A stretch of DNA of 18,930 nt, taken from the NCBI GenBank assembly GCA_027451785.1, contig DAIDIS010000084.1, positions 1-18,930 on the forward strand, written 5' to 3'. The DNA comes from Acidimicrobiales bacterium. GTDB taxonomy: Bacteria; Actinomycetota; Acidimicrobiia; Acidimicrobiales; JAKAVM01. Position numbers and translations under genes: made by a program. This document shows positions 8,009 to 16,012 of this stretch, in pieces; position 1 is the stretch's first letter; each line of letters opens with the position of its first letter. A model generated the notes under the pieces. That model was given only the letters and a program-made list of their open reading frames with translations. It was not told the origin of the DNA and ran no database searches.

Positions 8009-8851
8009 GCAACAGTCTTCGCGACTGCGGCCACGCAAATGCGCCATGGCTCCGCGGCCGGATCGGAACGCAGTGGGTGGTGCTGCCGAAAGCGCTCCGG
8101 CAAGATAACAGCGCGCGAGCAGGACTGCGTTGGGGACATCCATTCCGCTTGCGAGAAAAGTTGCGGTGGCCGAAGCAAGCGTGCAGCCGGTTCCGCGATC
8201 ATTCACGGTCTGCACCCTCGGAGCCGAGACCATGAAGGAGTCCTGTCCGTCGGTCAAAATATCGACGGATTGCGGGCTCTGGTCATTGGCCTGCCCTGCA
8301 GTCACTCCTGAATCCATGTGCCCGCCCTTGACCAGAACCCACCTTGGGCCCATTGCAAGAATCTCAATTGCCGCTTCGTGCATTTTGCGAATTGTATTGA
8401 TCGGCCTGTCGACCAGTTCTTCTGCCTCACTCAAGTTCGGAGTGAGCAATGTCGCTTGTTGAATCAGGGGGCCGTATGTCCAGCCAAGCGAATTACCTAT
8501 GAACAGTGAACCGCCGGACGAAGCGATACCGACGGGGTCTACTACCAAGCCGAGAGGTTGCTCCGATCCCACGGACTCCGATATTGACTCGGCAATCTTC
8601 CGCTCAAAGACCATTCCAACTTTCCAGAATTTCAAGTCCAGCTCAAGGGAAGCTGCCTCGATTTGCCGTGCGACTTCCGTAGGTTCGATTGGGACAATTG
8701 AGGTAACGCCGGTGGAACTCTGCGCAGTCACAGCGGTTATGGCAATCGCCCCGTATCCGCCGCATGCATGGATGGTCTTGAGGTCCGCTGCGACCCCCGA
8801 TGCACAGGTCGGGTCAGAGCCGCCGATTGCAAGGACAGCGTCAGGCGTCAA
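7931..8851 (-). CDS. thiD: Hydroxymethylpyrimidine/phosphomethylpyrimidine kinase ThiD
   Basis: 306 residues of ribokinase-fold kinase that phosphorylates HMP to HMP-P and HMP-PP for thiamine synthesis. Visible: LAIGGSDPTCASGVAADLKT (residues 7-26), ITAVTAQSSTGV (39-50), KVGMV (77-81), VVDPV (103-107), TPNLSEAEEL (137-146), VLVKGGHMDSG (172-182) and the anion-hole loop DRGTGCTLAS with catalytic Cys223. The first loop differs from the common SGGAGIQAD form, reading CASGVAAD. The start is a TTG at 8851, the only start available before an in-frame stop just upstream; it overlaps the end of thiG by 11 bases. The kinase domain would normally finish near residue 272 (GAMAHLRGR); here about 34 residues follow, rich in Asp, Cys and Arg, and the last 25 codons run antisense inside the convergent acyltransferase gene. 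No ThiE or ThiN domain is fused. Confidence 0.92.
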   Translation of the reverse strand: MTPDAVLAIGGSDPTCASGVAADLKTIHACGGYGAIAITAVTAQSSTGVTSIVPIEPTEVARQIEAASLELDLKFWKVGMVFERKIAESISESVGSEQPLGLVVDPVGIASSGGSLFIGNSLGWTYGPLIQQATLLTPNLSEAEELVDRPINTIRKMHEAAIEILAMGPRWVLVKGGHMDSGVTAGQANDQSPQSVDILTDGQDSFMVSAPRVQTVNDRGTGCTLASATATFLASGMDVPNAVLLARCYLAGALSAAPPTAFRSGRGAMAHLRGRSREDCCLSDEPTDDCRENRFGVRLVDIPTPH

Positions 8852-9662
8852 TTTCGCCGGCTACCGGAGGATGAATTCCTTCTTGCGGAGTCGACGGCTG
8901 TGCCCAGTAGCGCTTGGGTATCCTCCCGGAATTTCGGGCAAGGTACCCGGCCTCGACTGCCAGGCGCATGGCGAGTGCCATTTTCGCTGGATCTGCGCAC
9001 CTGGTAACGGAGGTTGCCAGGAGCACTCCGTCGCAACCCAGTTCCATCGCAATGGCGGCGTCCGATGCAGTTCCAATGCCCGCATCGAGTATGACCGGGA
9101 CTGACAATGAGTCGTTGATCAGTTCGATGTTGTGTGGGTTTCGTATGCCCAGCCCGGTTCCAATTGGAGCGCCTAAGGGCATGACGGCAACGCACCCCGC
9201 CTGCTCAAGACGCTTTGCCAGTACGGGGTCATCGTTCGTATATGCAAGAACGCAGAATCCATCCGATGTCAGTATTTCGGCTGCAGAAAGCAGTTCCGGA
9301 CCGTCGGGCAACAGTGTGTACTCATCGCCAATTACTTCCAACTTTACCCAATCCGTCGCGAGGGCCTCCCTGGCCAGCTTTGCCGTCAGCACCGCGTCGC
9401 TGGCGGTGAAGCACCCAGCGGTATTAGGCAAGACTCGTACGCTCAGGCGATCCAACATCTGAACCATGGTTTCGCCGCCAACTCCGAAGGAAGGTGAGGA
9501 GCGCAAGTCAGCTCGGCGCATGGCCACCGTGACCATATCGGTACCGCTGGCCACGACGCAGTCCTCTAAGACCTTCATGGATGGCGCCCCTCCGGTCCCA
9601 AGAATCAAGCGGGAAGACAGCTCCGCTCCTTGAATCACGAGGTTACCTGCGTCATTGCCCAT
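8841..9662 (-). CDS. thiG: Thiazole synthase ThiG
   Basis: 273 residues, a (beta/alpha)8 barrel that builds the thiazole phosphate of thiamine from deoxyxylulose phosphate, dehydroglycine and ThiS thiocarboxylate. The start ATG at 9662 is chosen because GAELSSRLILGTGG must lie at the N terminus; the frame is open further upstream but that part overlaps thiS. The imine-forming lysine is K107 in DWVKLEVIGD. Further conserved blocks are VLPNTAGCFTASDAV, VAVMPLGAPIGTGLGIRNP, VILDAGIGTASDAAIAMELG and the terminal RIPKRYWAQPSTP. Length is typical (about 255-275). It sits 11 bases after thiS, its partner in the same complex, and overlaps thiD by 11 bases, so the operon order follows the pathway. Confidence 0.95.
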   Translation of the reverse strand: MGNDAGNLVIQGAELSSRLILGTGGAPSMKVLEDCVVASGTDMVTVAMRRADLRSSPSFGVGGETMVQMLDRLSVRVLPNTAGCFTASDAVLTAKLAREALATDWVKLEVIGDEYTLLPDGPELLSAAEILTSDGFCVLAYTNDDPVLAKRLEQAGCVAVMPLGAPIGTGLGIRNPHNIELINDSLSVPVILDAGIGTASDAAIAMELGCDGVLLATSVTRCADPAKMALAMRLAVEAGYLARNSGRIPKRYWAQPSTPQEGIHPPVAGEIDA

Positions 9663-9673
9663 TAACGTAAAGA

Positions 9674-9886
9674 CTAGCCACCAGGGGAGGCAGTCAATAT
9701 CTCGACGTGCGCTCCGTCGTCGAGGGTTGTGGAAATCCAAAGGCCCTTTGGGACGATGTGGCCATTCACCGAGCAGGCAATTCCTCTGTGGTTCCCGAGC
9801 CTGTCCACAACTTCGGAAACCCTTGTTCCCCTTGGAAGTCGCATCAGCTCGCCATTCAGGGTAATGGCAATCGATTTCTCATCCAT
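9674..9886 (-). CDS. thiS: Sulfur carrier protein ThiS
   Basis: 70 residues, ubiquitin-like beta-grasp protein. It ends in the obligatory Gly-Gly (ILTASPGG), which ThiF-type enzymes adenylate and convert to a thiocarboxylate that hands sulfur to ThiG. The core ITLNGELMRLPRGTRVSEVV and the later VNGHIVPKGLW fit the family. The frame continues upstream to 9985, but those 33 codons overlap thiO and have no family similarity; the ATG at 9886 gives the usual 65-70 residues and overlaps the thiO stop by 8 bases. No thiF/moeB-like activating enzyme lies in the window, so that must be encoded elsewhere. Confidence 0.93.
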   Translation of the reverse strand: MDEKSIAITLNGELMRLPRGTRVSEVVDRLGNHRGIACSVNGHIVPKGLWISTTLDDGAHVEILTASPGG

Positions 9887-11216
9887 TCTGGGCAACCACC
9901 TTGGGAATTTGGCCACTGTTATAGCGGCTTGGAGAAAGGATATCGGCCAGGTCGCAAAGTGCCATGGTCGAGCTGCCGCCATCAACGCTCGTGTCTGGCG
10001 TGGAATCCGGATCGAGGTTTAAGTGCGAGCGTTTAAATAGCGCAGGAAACAATTTCGGGCAGTCTTGATTCATGTGCCAGGCAATCAGCCGAGCTGTCAG
10101 TGGAGCGAGGAGGATTCCGTTGCGGTAATGCCCGTTCGCAATGTAGAGCCGACCGCAGGAGTTTTCCTGATCAATTGGTCCTACCACTGGGAAATTATCA
10201 GGTGTGCCCGGTCGCAAACCCACTGAGACTTCTCGGAAGTCGAGTTCGTCGATCATCGGAAGGATGGACCTCGCGTCGTGAAGGAGCTGATGCACAGCGC
10301 CACCGGTTGGGTTTAAGTCGAACCCAAGGTCTTCTGACGTCGCCCCTACTACAACCTCCCCACTTGCGCGGGGGACGATATAAACGCTCCTGCCGTCAAC
10401 GAGCCCGCGTACTACCGCACGGGGTAATCGGGGCAGGAAAGCGCTTCTGGAATCAGGGAGGCCTAGCCGAATGACCTGGCCCTTTACCGGGCGAATGCTT
10501 GATACGATTTCAACGATGCTCGGGTCAATTCCACTTGGGACCCGCGGCATAGCCGGTGTTCCATCCCGCAGCGCTGCGCCAGTGCAAAGGACGACACTTT
10601 GGAAACGGCTGGGTATCTTCCGGCTGGCCGATACTTCGTATCCATCGTCAAACTTGTCTATCTTCGCAACCGTCTCCTGGACGAAGCGAACACCCAAGGC
10701 CTCGCATGCGCCGAGCATCGCAATCACCAAAAGCCTTGGGTCGACCTGGTGGTCGGTGGGTGTTTCAAACCCACCGGCGAGTGAGGTGGATAGAGAAGGT
10801 TCTGCCGAGCGGATTGCACTTGGCGTCATTCGTCCCGGCAGCAAGCCACAGGATTCCTGCAGATCGAGTAGCTGGGATAGCGATGCCATGTCGGAGGCAT
10901 TTTTTGCGACGGTCAACGTGCCTGAGCCCGAGTAAAGCGCCTTGAGTCCCGAGGCAGCCTCCACTCGCTCGACAAATTCCGGGTACATCGCACTTGCTGC
11001 GATGGTGACGGGAAGAAACTTTTCCTCGCTGAAGTGGAGCTCGGTGACGGGTGCCAGCATCCCGGCAGCGACTCTGGAAGTGCCTTTTCCGGGTTCGGGA
11101 TCGAAGACGCTTACGGTGAGTTCGCATGATGTGCGAGCGCTAAGTTCCGCCAGTTCGAAGGCGATGGAAAGCCCGATCACGCCACCGCCGACTATCGCAA
11201 CGTCAATTGGGGGCAT
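9879..11216 (-). CDS. thiO: Glycine oxidase ThiO
   Basis: 445 residues, FAD-dependent amine oxidase of the DAO family. It oxidises glycine to the imine (dehydroglycine) used by ThiG, the aerobic alternative to ThiH. The dinucleotide-binding motif VAIVGGGVIGLSIAFELA is at residues 6-23, followed by TSRVAAGMLAP, a central PTDHQVDPRLL, and the diagnostic C-terminal pair GLRPGTPDNFPVVGP and GHYRNGILLAP near residue 360. The ATG at 11216 puts the FAD motif at the N terminus; a longer form from a GTG at 11279 is unlikely. No strong Shine-Dalgarno precedes 11216. Most ThiO proteins stop shortly after this last motif, but here about 65 more residues follow, Ser/Asp-rich and with no domain I recognise. 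First gene of the thi operon; its stop overlaps the thiS start by 8 bases. Confidence 0.93.
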   Translation of the reverse strand: MPPIDVAIVGGGVIGLSIAFELAELSARTSCELTVSVFDPEPGKGTSRVAAGMLAPVTELHFSEEKFLPVTIAASAMYPEFVERVEAASGLKALYSGSGTLTVAKNASDMASLSQLLDLQESCGLLPGRMTPSAIRSAEPSLSTSLAGGFETPTDHQVDPRLLVIAMLGACEALGVRFVQETVAKIDKFDDGYEVSASRKIPSRFQSVVLCTGAALRDGTPAMPRVPSGIDPSIVEIVSSIRPVKGQVIRLGLPDSRSAFLPRLPRAVVRGLVDGRSVYIVPRASGEVVVGATSEDLGFDLNPTGGAVHQLLHDARSILPMIDELDFREVSVGLRPGTPDNFPVVGPIDQENSCGRLYIANGHYRNGILLAPLTARLIAWHMNQDCPKLFPALFKRSHLNLDPDSTPDTSVDGGSSTMALCDLADILSPSRYNSGQIPKVVAQNG

Positions 11217-11449
11217 TATGAGGAATTTTAGCCCTATGACTTTCCTTCGTGGAGCGGTTGGGCCTTGATGCCTACACACCGCAGGGCAACGATCGCCGAG
11301 GCGCAGGGAGCTGTGTTGAATGGATTGTGCCTGAGGTAGTATTTTCTAAGTAATCAAGGGCCAGTGTCGTCCCTTGGGCTTGGAAAGTGCGGGCGGACCA
11401 CATGATGCTCTTTGTGGTTTTGCGCGCTGATCCCCCTTACGGAACGAGA
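11217..11449. promoter_or_regulatory. Divergent control region between thiO and gltB
   Basis: About 230 bases between the thiO start (- strand) and the chosen gltB start (+ strand) must hold both promoters. For gltB a possible -35 TTGAAT (11316-11321) is followed after 17 bases by GTATTT (11339-11344), or after 18 by TATTTT; this is a weak match. AT-rich bases 11339-11357 are the natural place for a -10 in either direction. On the - strand I looked for the conserved TPP-riboswitch pieces (CTGAGA, and the ACCTGATC/GGATAATACC region) and did not find them. No tRNA or other gene is visible. The precise promoter assignments are tentative. Confidence 0.45.
11355..11376 (+). promoter_or_regulatory. 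Inverted repeat / small hairpin upstream of gltB
   Basis: CAAGGG at 11355-11360 is exactly mirrored by CCCTTG at 11371-11376, giving a 6-bp stem and a 10-base loop just downstream of the AT-rich promoter-like stretch. It could be an operator dyad or a hairpin in the gltB leader; it has no T tract, so a terminator is unlikely. A six-base dyad in this length of DNA can arise by chance. Confidence 0.3.
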
Positions 11450-14400
11450 ATGGTCAACAACTCTAAAACTCACCTGCCCGATCGTATGATCGGAGGACTA
11501 TACGACCCGAGGTTCGAACATGACGCCTGCGGTGTCGGATTCGTCGTTAACGCCAAGGGAGAGAAGTCTCACGAGATCGTCGACCAGGGATTACGGGTCC
11601 TGGAAAACCTTGCCCACCGAGGTGCTTCAGGCGCAGAGGAGTCCACCGGCGACGGTGCCGGAATTCTCGTCCAAGTACCCGATGGCTTATATAGGTCTGC
11701 CGTCGATTTCCCGCTTCCGCAGGCTGGGCAGTATGCAACTGGAATCGGGTTCCTTCCGCAAGATGCCGATGACAGAGAAATTGCGATCAAGGGAGTGGAG
11801 GCACTAGCTGGAGAGGAGGGCCTGGTCGTCCTCGGCTGGAGAGACGTACCCGTAAATTCTTCGGGCCTCGGCTCTGCCGCCCTCGAAGCAATGCCCTATT
11901 TCCTCCAGCTGTTCGTTTCGGAAGCCGGCCGACCAGGAGAAGATCCCCTGGTATTGGAGAGAAAGGCTTTTATCCTCCGTAAGAGAGCAGAACGAGAGAT
12001 CGAAGGCGTCTACTTTCCGAGCCTTTCGGCTCGTACGATCGTCTACAAGGGCATGCTCACCTCCGGTCAGTTGAGGGCGCTCTTTGGCGATTTGGGGAAC
12101 CACGACATGACGTCCTGTTTGGCGTTGGTCCACTCAAGGTTCTCGACCAACACCTTCCCTTCGTGGCCATTGGCCCACCCATATCGTTACATCGCTCATA
12201 ACGGCGAAATCAATACTCTGCAGGGAAATCGCAATTGGATGAGAGCCAGAGAGGCAATGCTGGAATCTCAGCTTATTCCCGGTGATTTGCGGAGGATAAG
12301 CCCGATTTGCACTCCCGGCGCCAGTGACTCGGCTTCTTTCGACGAGGTCGTCGAGCTGCTTCATCTTGGTGGCCGGTCGTTGCCTCATGCGGTGCTTATG
12401 ATGATTCCCGAAGCCTGGGAGAACAACCCGTCCATGGAGAAAGCGAAACGTGCGTTCTACGAGTACCACGCATCGCTGATGGAGGCTTGGGATGGCCCGG
12501 CCGATGTGGCTTTTACAGACGGCACGGTCATTGGCGCCGTGTTGGACCGTAATGGTTTGAGACCCGCTCGGTACTGGGTAACCTCCGACGATCTCATAGT
12601 CTTGGCGTCGGAAGTTGGAGTACTCGAAATCGAACCTTCTCGGATCGTTCAAAAGGGTCGACTACGCCCCGGACGGATGTTCCTGGTCGATACCGACCAG
12701 GGAAGGATCGTCTCGGACGAAGAGATCAAGGGTCAGTTGGCTCTTGATCAGCCATACTCGGATTGGCTGTCGAACGGTCTGGTTCACCTGGACGACCTCC
12801 CAGCCCGCGACATGTTGCTGCCTCAGCATTCCTCTTTAGTCAGAGAGCAGCGAGTTTTCGGATATACGAACGAGGAATTGAGGGTCATTTTGGCCCCGAT
12901 GGCCACGTCGGGAGCTGAGCCGATCGGCTCGATGGGCAATGACACACCACCCGCCGTTCTCTCCGACAGGCCTAAGTCCCTTTATGAGTACTTCGCCCAA
13001 CTCTTCGCTCAGGTGACAAATCCGCCCCTGGATGCAATTAGGGAAGAGATGGTCACTTCGTTGCGAGTGACGCTGGGATCCGAGAGGAACATCTTGGACC
13101 CAACCGCCGAAAGCTGCCGAGCGATCGTGTTGCCCCGACCGGTATTGGACAACGATGAACTTGCGAAGCTCCTCTACGTCGACGAAGAAGGCTCGCCCGG
13201 TGGTTTCAAGGTGTTTGCCACGGATGCGCTGTTCGAAGTAGCCGGCGGCCCAGGAACTGCGCGTAGGGCAATTGCCGAATTGTGTGCCAGGGTTGACCAA
13301 GCAATCGAAGACGGTGCGAACATCATCGTTCTTTCCGATAGGCATTCGTCTGCGACTCACGCTCCGTTGCCTTCGCTGCTGGTTGCATCTGCGGTTCACC
13401 ATCATCTAATCCGCCAGCAGACCAGGACGAGGGTGGGCTTGGTTATCGAATCCGGCGAAGTCCGTGAAGTTCACCATGTAGCTCTGCTTGTCGGCTATGG
13501 CGCTACTGCGGTCAACCCCTACCTCGCGTTGGAGACGGTCGAGGATATGTGTGAGAGGGGCCTTATTCAAGGAATCTCCGCTAGGCAAGCCCGTAAAAAC
13601 GTCGTAAAGGCGTTGAGCAAGGGCGTGCTGAAAGTCATGTCGAAAATGGGAATTTCAACGGTTCAGTCATACTTGGGAGCCCAGGTATTTGAGGCAGTGG
13701 GCCTTAGCTCAGAGCTAGTCGACGAGTTTTTCACAGGTACCGTGTCGCGAATCGAAGGTATTGGGCTTGAGGCGATTACTGCTGACATTGTCTCAAGGCA
13801 CTCCAAAGCGTTCTTGGAGCGAGAATCCGAACTTGCTCACCGCGAGCTGGAGGTGGGTGGAGAGTACCAATGGCGCAGAGAGGGAGATATCCACCTCTTC
13901 AATCCGCAGACGGTGTTCAAGCTCCAGCACTCCACTAGGACGCGCCGTTACGACATTTTCAAGCAATACACACGAGCTGTTGACGAGCAGGCCGGCAAAC
14001 TCGCAACGATTCGCGGCATGCTTAGGTTCAAAACCGAGGACCGGGAGCCAATTCCGGTTGACGAGGTGGAGCCCGTTTCAGAGATCGTGAAGCGATTTTC
14101 GACCGGGGCGATGTCCTATGGCTCCATCAGCGCCGAGGCGCACGAAAACCTGGCAATCGCCATGAATAGACTCGGGGCGCGATCAAACACCGGTGAGGGA
14201 GGGGAGGACCCGGATAGGTTCACCCCGGACAGTAATGGGGACCTGAGGCGCAGCGCCATCAAACAGGTCGCTTCAGGTCGCTTCGGTGTGACTATGGAGT
14301 ACCTGGTGAACTCCGATGACATCCAGATCAAAATCGCGCAGGGTGCAAAGCCGGGAGAAGGCGGCCAGCTACCTGGCCACAAGGTCTACCCCTGGATAGC

Positions 14401-16012
14401 CAAGACTAGGTATTCCACCCCGGGAGTAGGCTTAATCTCGCCTCCCCCTCATCACGATATTTACTCGATTGAGGACATCGCTCAACTTATTCACGACTTG
14501 AAGAACGCGAACCCGAGAGCTCGCATTCACGTAAAGCTTGTCTCGGAAGTCGGCGTCGGAACAGTTGCTGTCGGTGTAGCAAAGGCGCACTCGGACGTCG
14601 TTTTGATCTCAGGTCAGGACGGCGGCACCGGAGCTGCCCCGCTGACGTCCCTGAAACATGCCGGTGGTCCTTGGGAAATTGGTCTGGCTGAGACTCAGCA
14701 AACCCTTGTAATGAACGGCCTGAGGGATCGGATCGTTGTTCAGGTGGACGGTCAGATGAAGACGGGACGCGACGTAATGGTCGCGGCTCTTTTAGGGGCT
14801 GAGGAATTTGGATTCGCCACGGCCCCGTTGGTCGTTTCCGGTTGCGTGATGATGAGGGTTTGTCATCTCGATACCTGCCCAGTTGGAATTGCTACGCAGA
14901 ACCCGGAATTGCGGGCTAAATTTTCGGGCAAGCCCGAATTCGTAGTGAATTTTTTCGAGTTCATTGCCATGGAGGTTCGCGAGTACCTAGCCTCGATGGG
15001 GTTCCGGACTCTGAACGAGGCAATCGGGCACGCCGAGTTCTTGGATTTCGTTAAAGTCATCGGGCACTACAAGGCCAAGGGGCTGGACCTTTCTGCGGTG
15101 CTCAAGTATCCGGAGGCTCAGCCCGGTAGCGCCCTGTATTGCACTCAGACGCAGGATCACGGCTTGGACAAAGCGATGGACATGGAGCTTATTCGCGCCT
15201 GTCAACCTGCCCTGGAGTCTGGTGACAAGGTCAAGCTGGCGTTCCCAATCCGGAATGTGAATCGAACCGTCGGGACCATGCTGGGAGGGGAGATCGCTCG
15301 GAAATACGGGAAGGCAGGTCTCGAACCTGGCACCATCGAGATCGTATTCAGAGGTTCTGCCGGACAGAGCTTCGGTGCGTTCGTACCTCGCGGGCTGAAG
15401 TTGAGGTTGGAAGGCGACAGCAATGACTATGCAGGCAAAGGCCTATCGGGTGGTGCGTTGGTCGTCGTTCCTCCTCCAGAATCCGAACATCTCGCCGAAG
15501 AGTCGGTCATTACCGGAAACGTTTGTCTTTATGGCGCGACTGGGGGAACCGCATTCTTCCGTGGTGTTGCCGGCGAACGATTCTGTGTCAGGAACTCGGG
15601 TGCGATTGCCGTTGTTGAGGGTGTTGGTGACCACGGTTGCGAGTACATGACCGGAGGAAAAGTTGTGGTCCTCGGCAAGACAGGCCGCAATTTCGGTGCG
15701 GGTATGTCCGGGGGCGTCGGTTATGTATATGACCCGGATAGAACGTTTGCGTACAACCTCAATTCGGAAATGGCCGACTTGGACCCGCTTGATGAGGAAG
15801 ATCGCACTTGGCTTAAGGCGATTTTGGATTCATATCTTGCCGAAACCGGCTCACCTGCTGCGTCGAGGATCCTTGCTCGGTTCGAGATAGAGGTCATGGA
15901 GTTCCGGAAAGTCATGCCAAGGGACTACAAGAGAGTGCTTGAGGCAGCGAGACTTGCCGGTGAAAGAGGAGTGACAGTGGAAGACGAGATCATGGCGGCA
16001 GCCCATGGGTGA
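11450..16012 (+). CDS. gltB: Glutamate synthase (NADPH) large subunit GltB
   Basis: About 1520 residues, typical for bacterial GltB. It hydrolyses glutamine and channels ammonia to 2-oxoglutarate, giving two glutamates. The N-terminal glutamine amidotransferase has its nucleophile Cys27 in HDACGVGFV, normally exposed by removing a short propeptide, then HRGASGAEESTGDGAGILVQ and AHNGEINTLQGNRNW. The FMN/2-oxoglutarate domain starts near residue 880 (GAMSYGSISAEAHENLA, RSNTGEGGEDPDRF). The [3Fe-4S] ligands are Cys1132, Cys1138 and Cys1143 (GCVMMRVCHLDTCPVG). The C-terminal GXGXG helix domain runs from about 1270 to 1460. The frame opens at 11387 (GTG), with ATGs at 11402, 11405, 11450 and 11486; 11450 is preferred for its propeptide length and a weak purine-rich GGAACGAG just upstream, but the start is not certain. 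It overlaps gltD by 8 bases. Confidence 0.96.
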   Translation: MVNNSKTHLPDRMIGGLYDPRFEHDACGVGFVVNAKGEKSHEIVDQGLRVLENLAHRGASGAEESTGDGAGILVQVPDGLYRSAVDFPLPQAGQYATGIGFLPQDADDREIAIKGVEALAGEEGLVVLGWRDVPVNSSGLGSAALEAMPYFLQLFVSEAGRPGEDPLVLERKAFILRKRAEREIEGVYFPSLSARTIVYKGMLTSGQLRALFGDLGNHDMTSCLALVHSRFSTNTFPSWPLAHPYRYIAHNGEINTLQGNRNWMRAREAMLESQLIPGDLRRISPICTPGASDSASFDEVVELLHLGGRSLPHAVLMMIPEAWENNPSMEKAKRAFYEYHASLMEAWDGPADVAFTDGTVIGAVLDRNGLRPARYWVTSDDLIVLASEVGVLEIEPSRIVQKGRLRPGRMFLVDTDQGRIVSDEEIKGQLALDQPYSDWLSNGLVHLDDLPARDMLLPQHSSLVREQRVFGYTNEELRVILAPMATSGAEPIGSMGNDTPPAVLSDRPKSLYEYFAQLFAQVTNPPLDAIREEMVTSLRVTLGSERNILDPTAESCRAIVLPRPVLDNDELAKLLYVDEEGSPGGFKVFATDALFEVAGGPGTARRAIAELCARVDQAIEDGANIIVLSDRHSSATHAPLPSLLVASAVHHHLIRQQTRTRVGLVIESGEVREVHHVALLVGYGATAVNPYLALETVEDMCERGLIQGISARQARKNVVKALSKGVLKVMSKMGISTVQSYLGAQVFEAVGLSSELVDEFFTGTVSRIEGIGLEAITADIVSRHSKAFLERESELAHRELEVGGEYQWRREGDIHLFNPQTVFKLQHSTRTRRYDIFKQYTRAVDEQAGKLATIRGMLRFKTEDREPIPVDEVEPVSEIVKRFSTGAMSYGSISAEAHENLAIAMNRLGARSNTGEGGEDPDRFTPDSNGDLRRSAIKQVASGRFGVTMEYLVNSDDIQIKIAQGAKPGEGGQLPGHKVYPWIAKTRYSTPGVGLISPPPHHDIYSIEDIAQLIHDLKNANPRARIHVKLVSEVGVGTVAVGVAKAHSDVVLISGQDGGTGAAPLTSLKHAGGPWEIGLAETQQTLVMNGLRDRIVVQVDGQMKTGRDVMVAALLGAEEFGFATAPLVVSGCVMMRVCHLDTCPVGIATQNPELRAKFSGKPEFVVNFFEFIAMEVREYLASMGFRTLNEAIGHAEFLDFVKVIGHYKAKGLDLSAVLKYPEAQPGSALYCTQTQDHGLDKAMDMELIRACQPALESGDKVKLAFPIRNVNRTVGTMLGGEIARKYGKAGLEPGTIEIVFRGSAGQSFGAFVPRGLKLRLEGDSNDYAGKGLSGGALVVVPPPESEHLAEESVITGNVCLYGATGGTAFFRGVAGERFCVRNSGAIAVVEGVGDHGCEYMTGGKVVVLGKTGRNFGAGMSGGVGYVYDPDRTFAYNLNSEMADLDPLDEEDRTWLKAILDSYLAETGSPAASRILARFEIEVMEFRKVMPRDYKRVLEAARLAGERGVTVEDEIMAAAHG

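Noticed and set aside
8841..9740. Longer 299-residue form of ThiG
   Set aside because: The added residues overlap thiS and are not part of the family; the ATG at 9662 places the conserved N-terminal motif correctly.
9674..9985. Longer 103-residue form of ThiS
   Set aside because: The extra 33 N-terminal residues overlap thiO and do not resemble ThiS; the ATG at 9886 gives the standard length.
12836..13405. 189-codon open frame on the - strand inside gltB
   Set aside because: It is antisense to a conserved enzyme, has no recognisable domain and no clear ribosome site.
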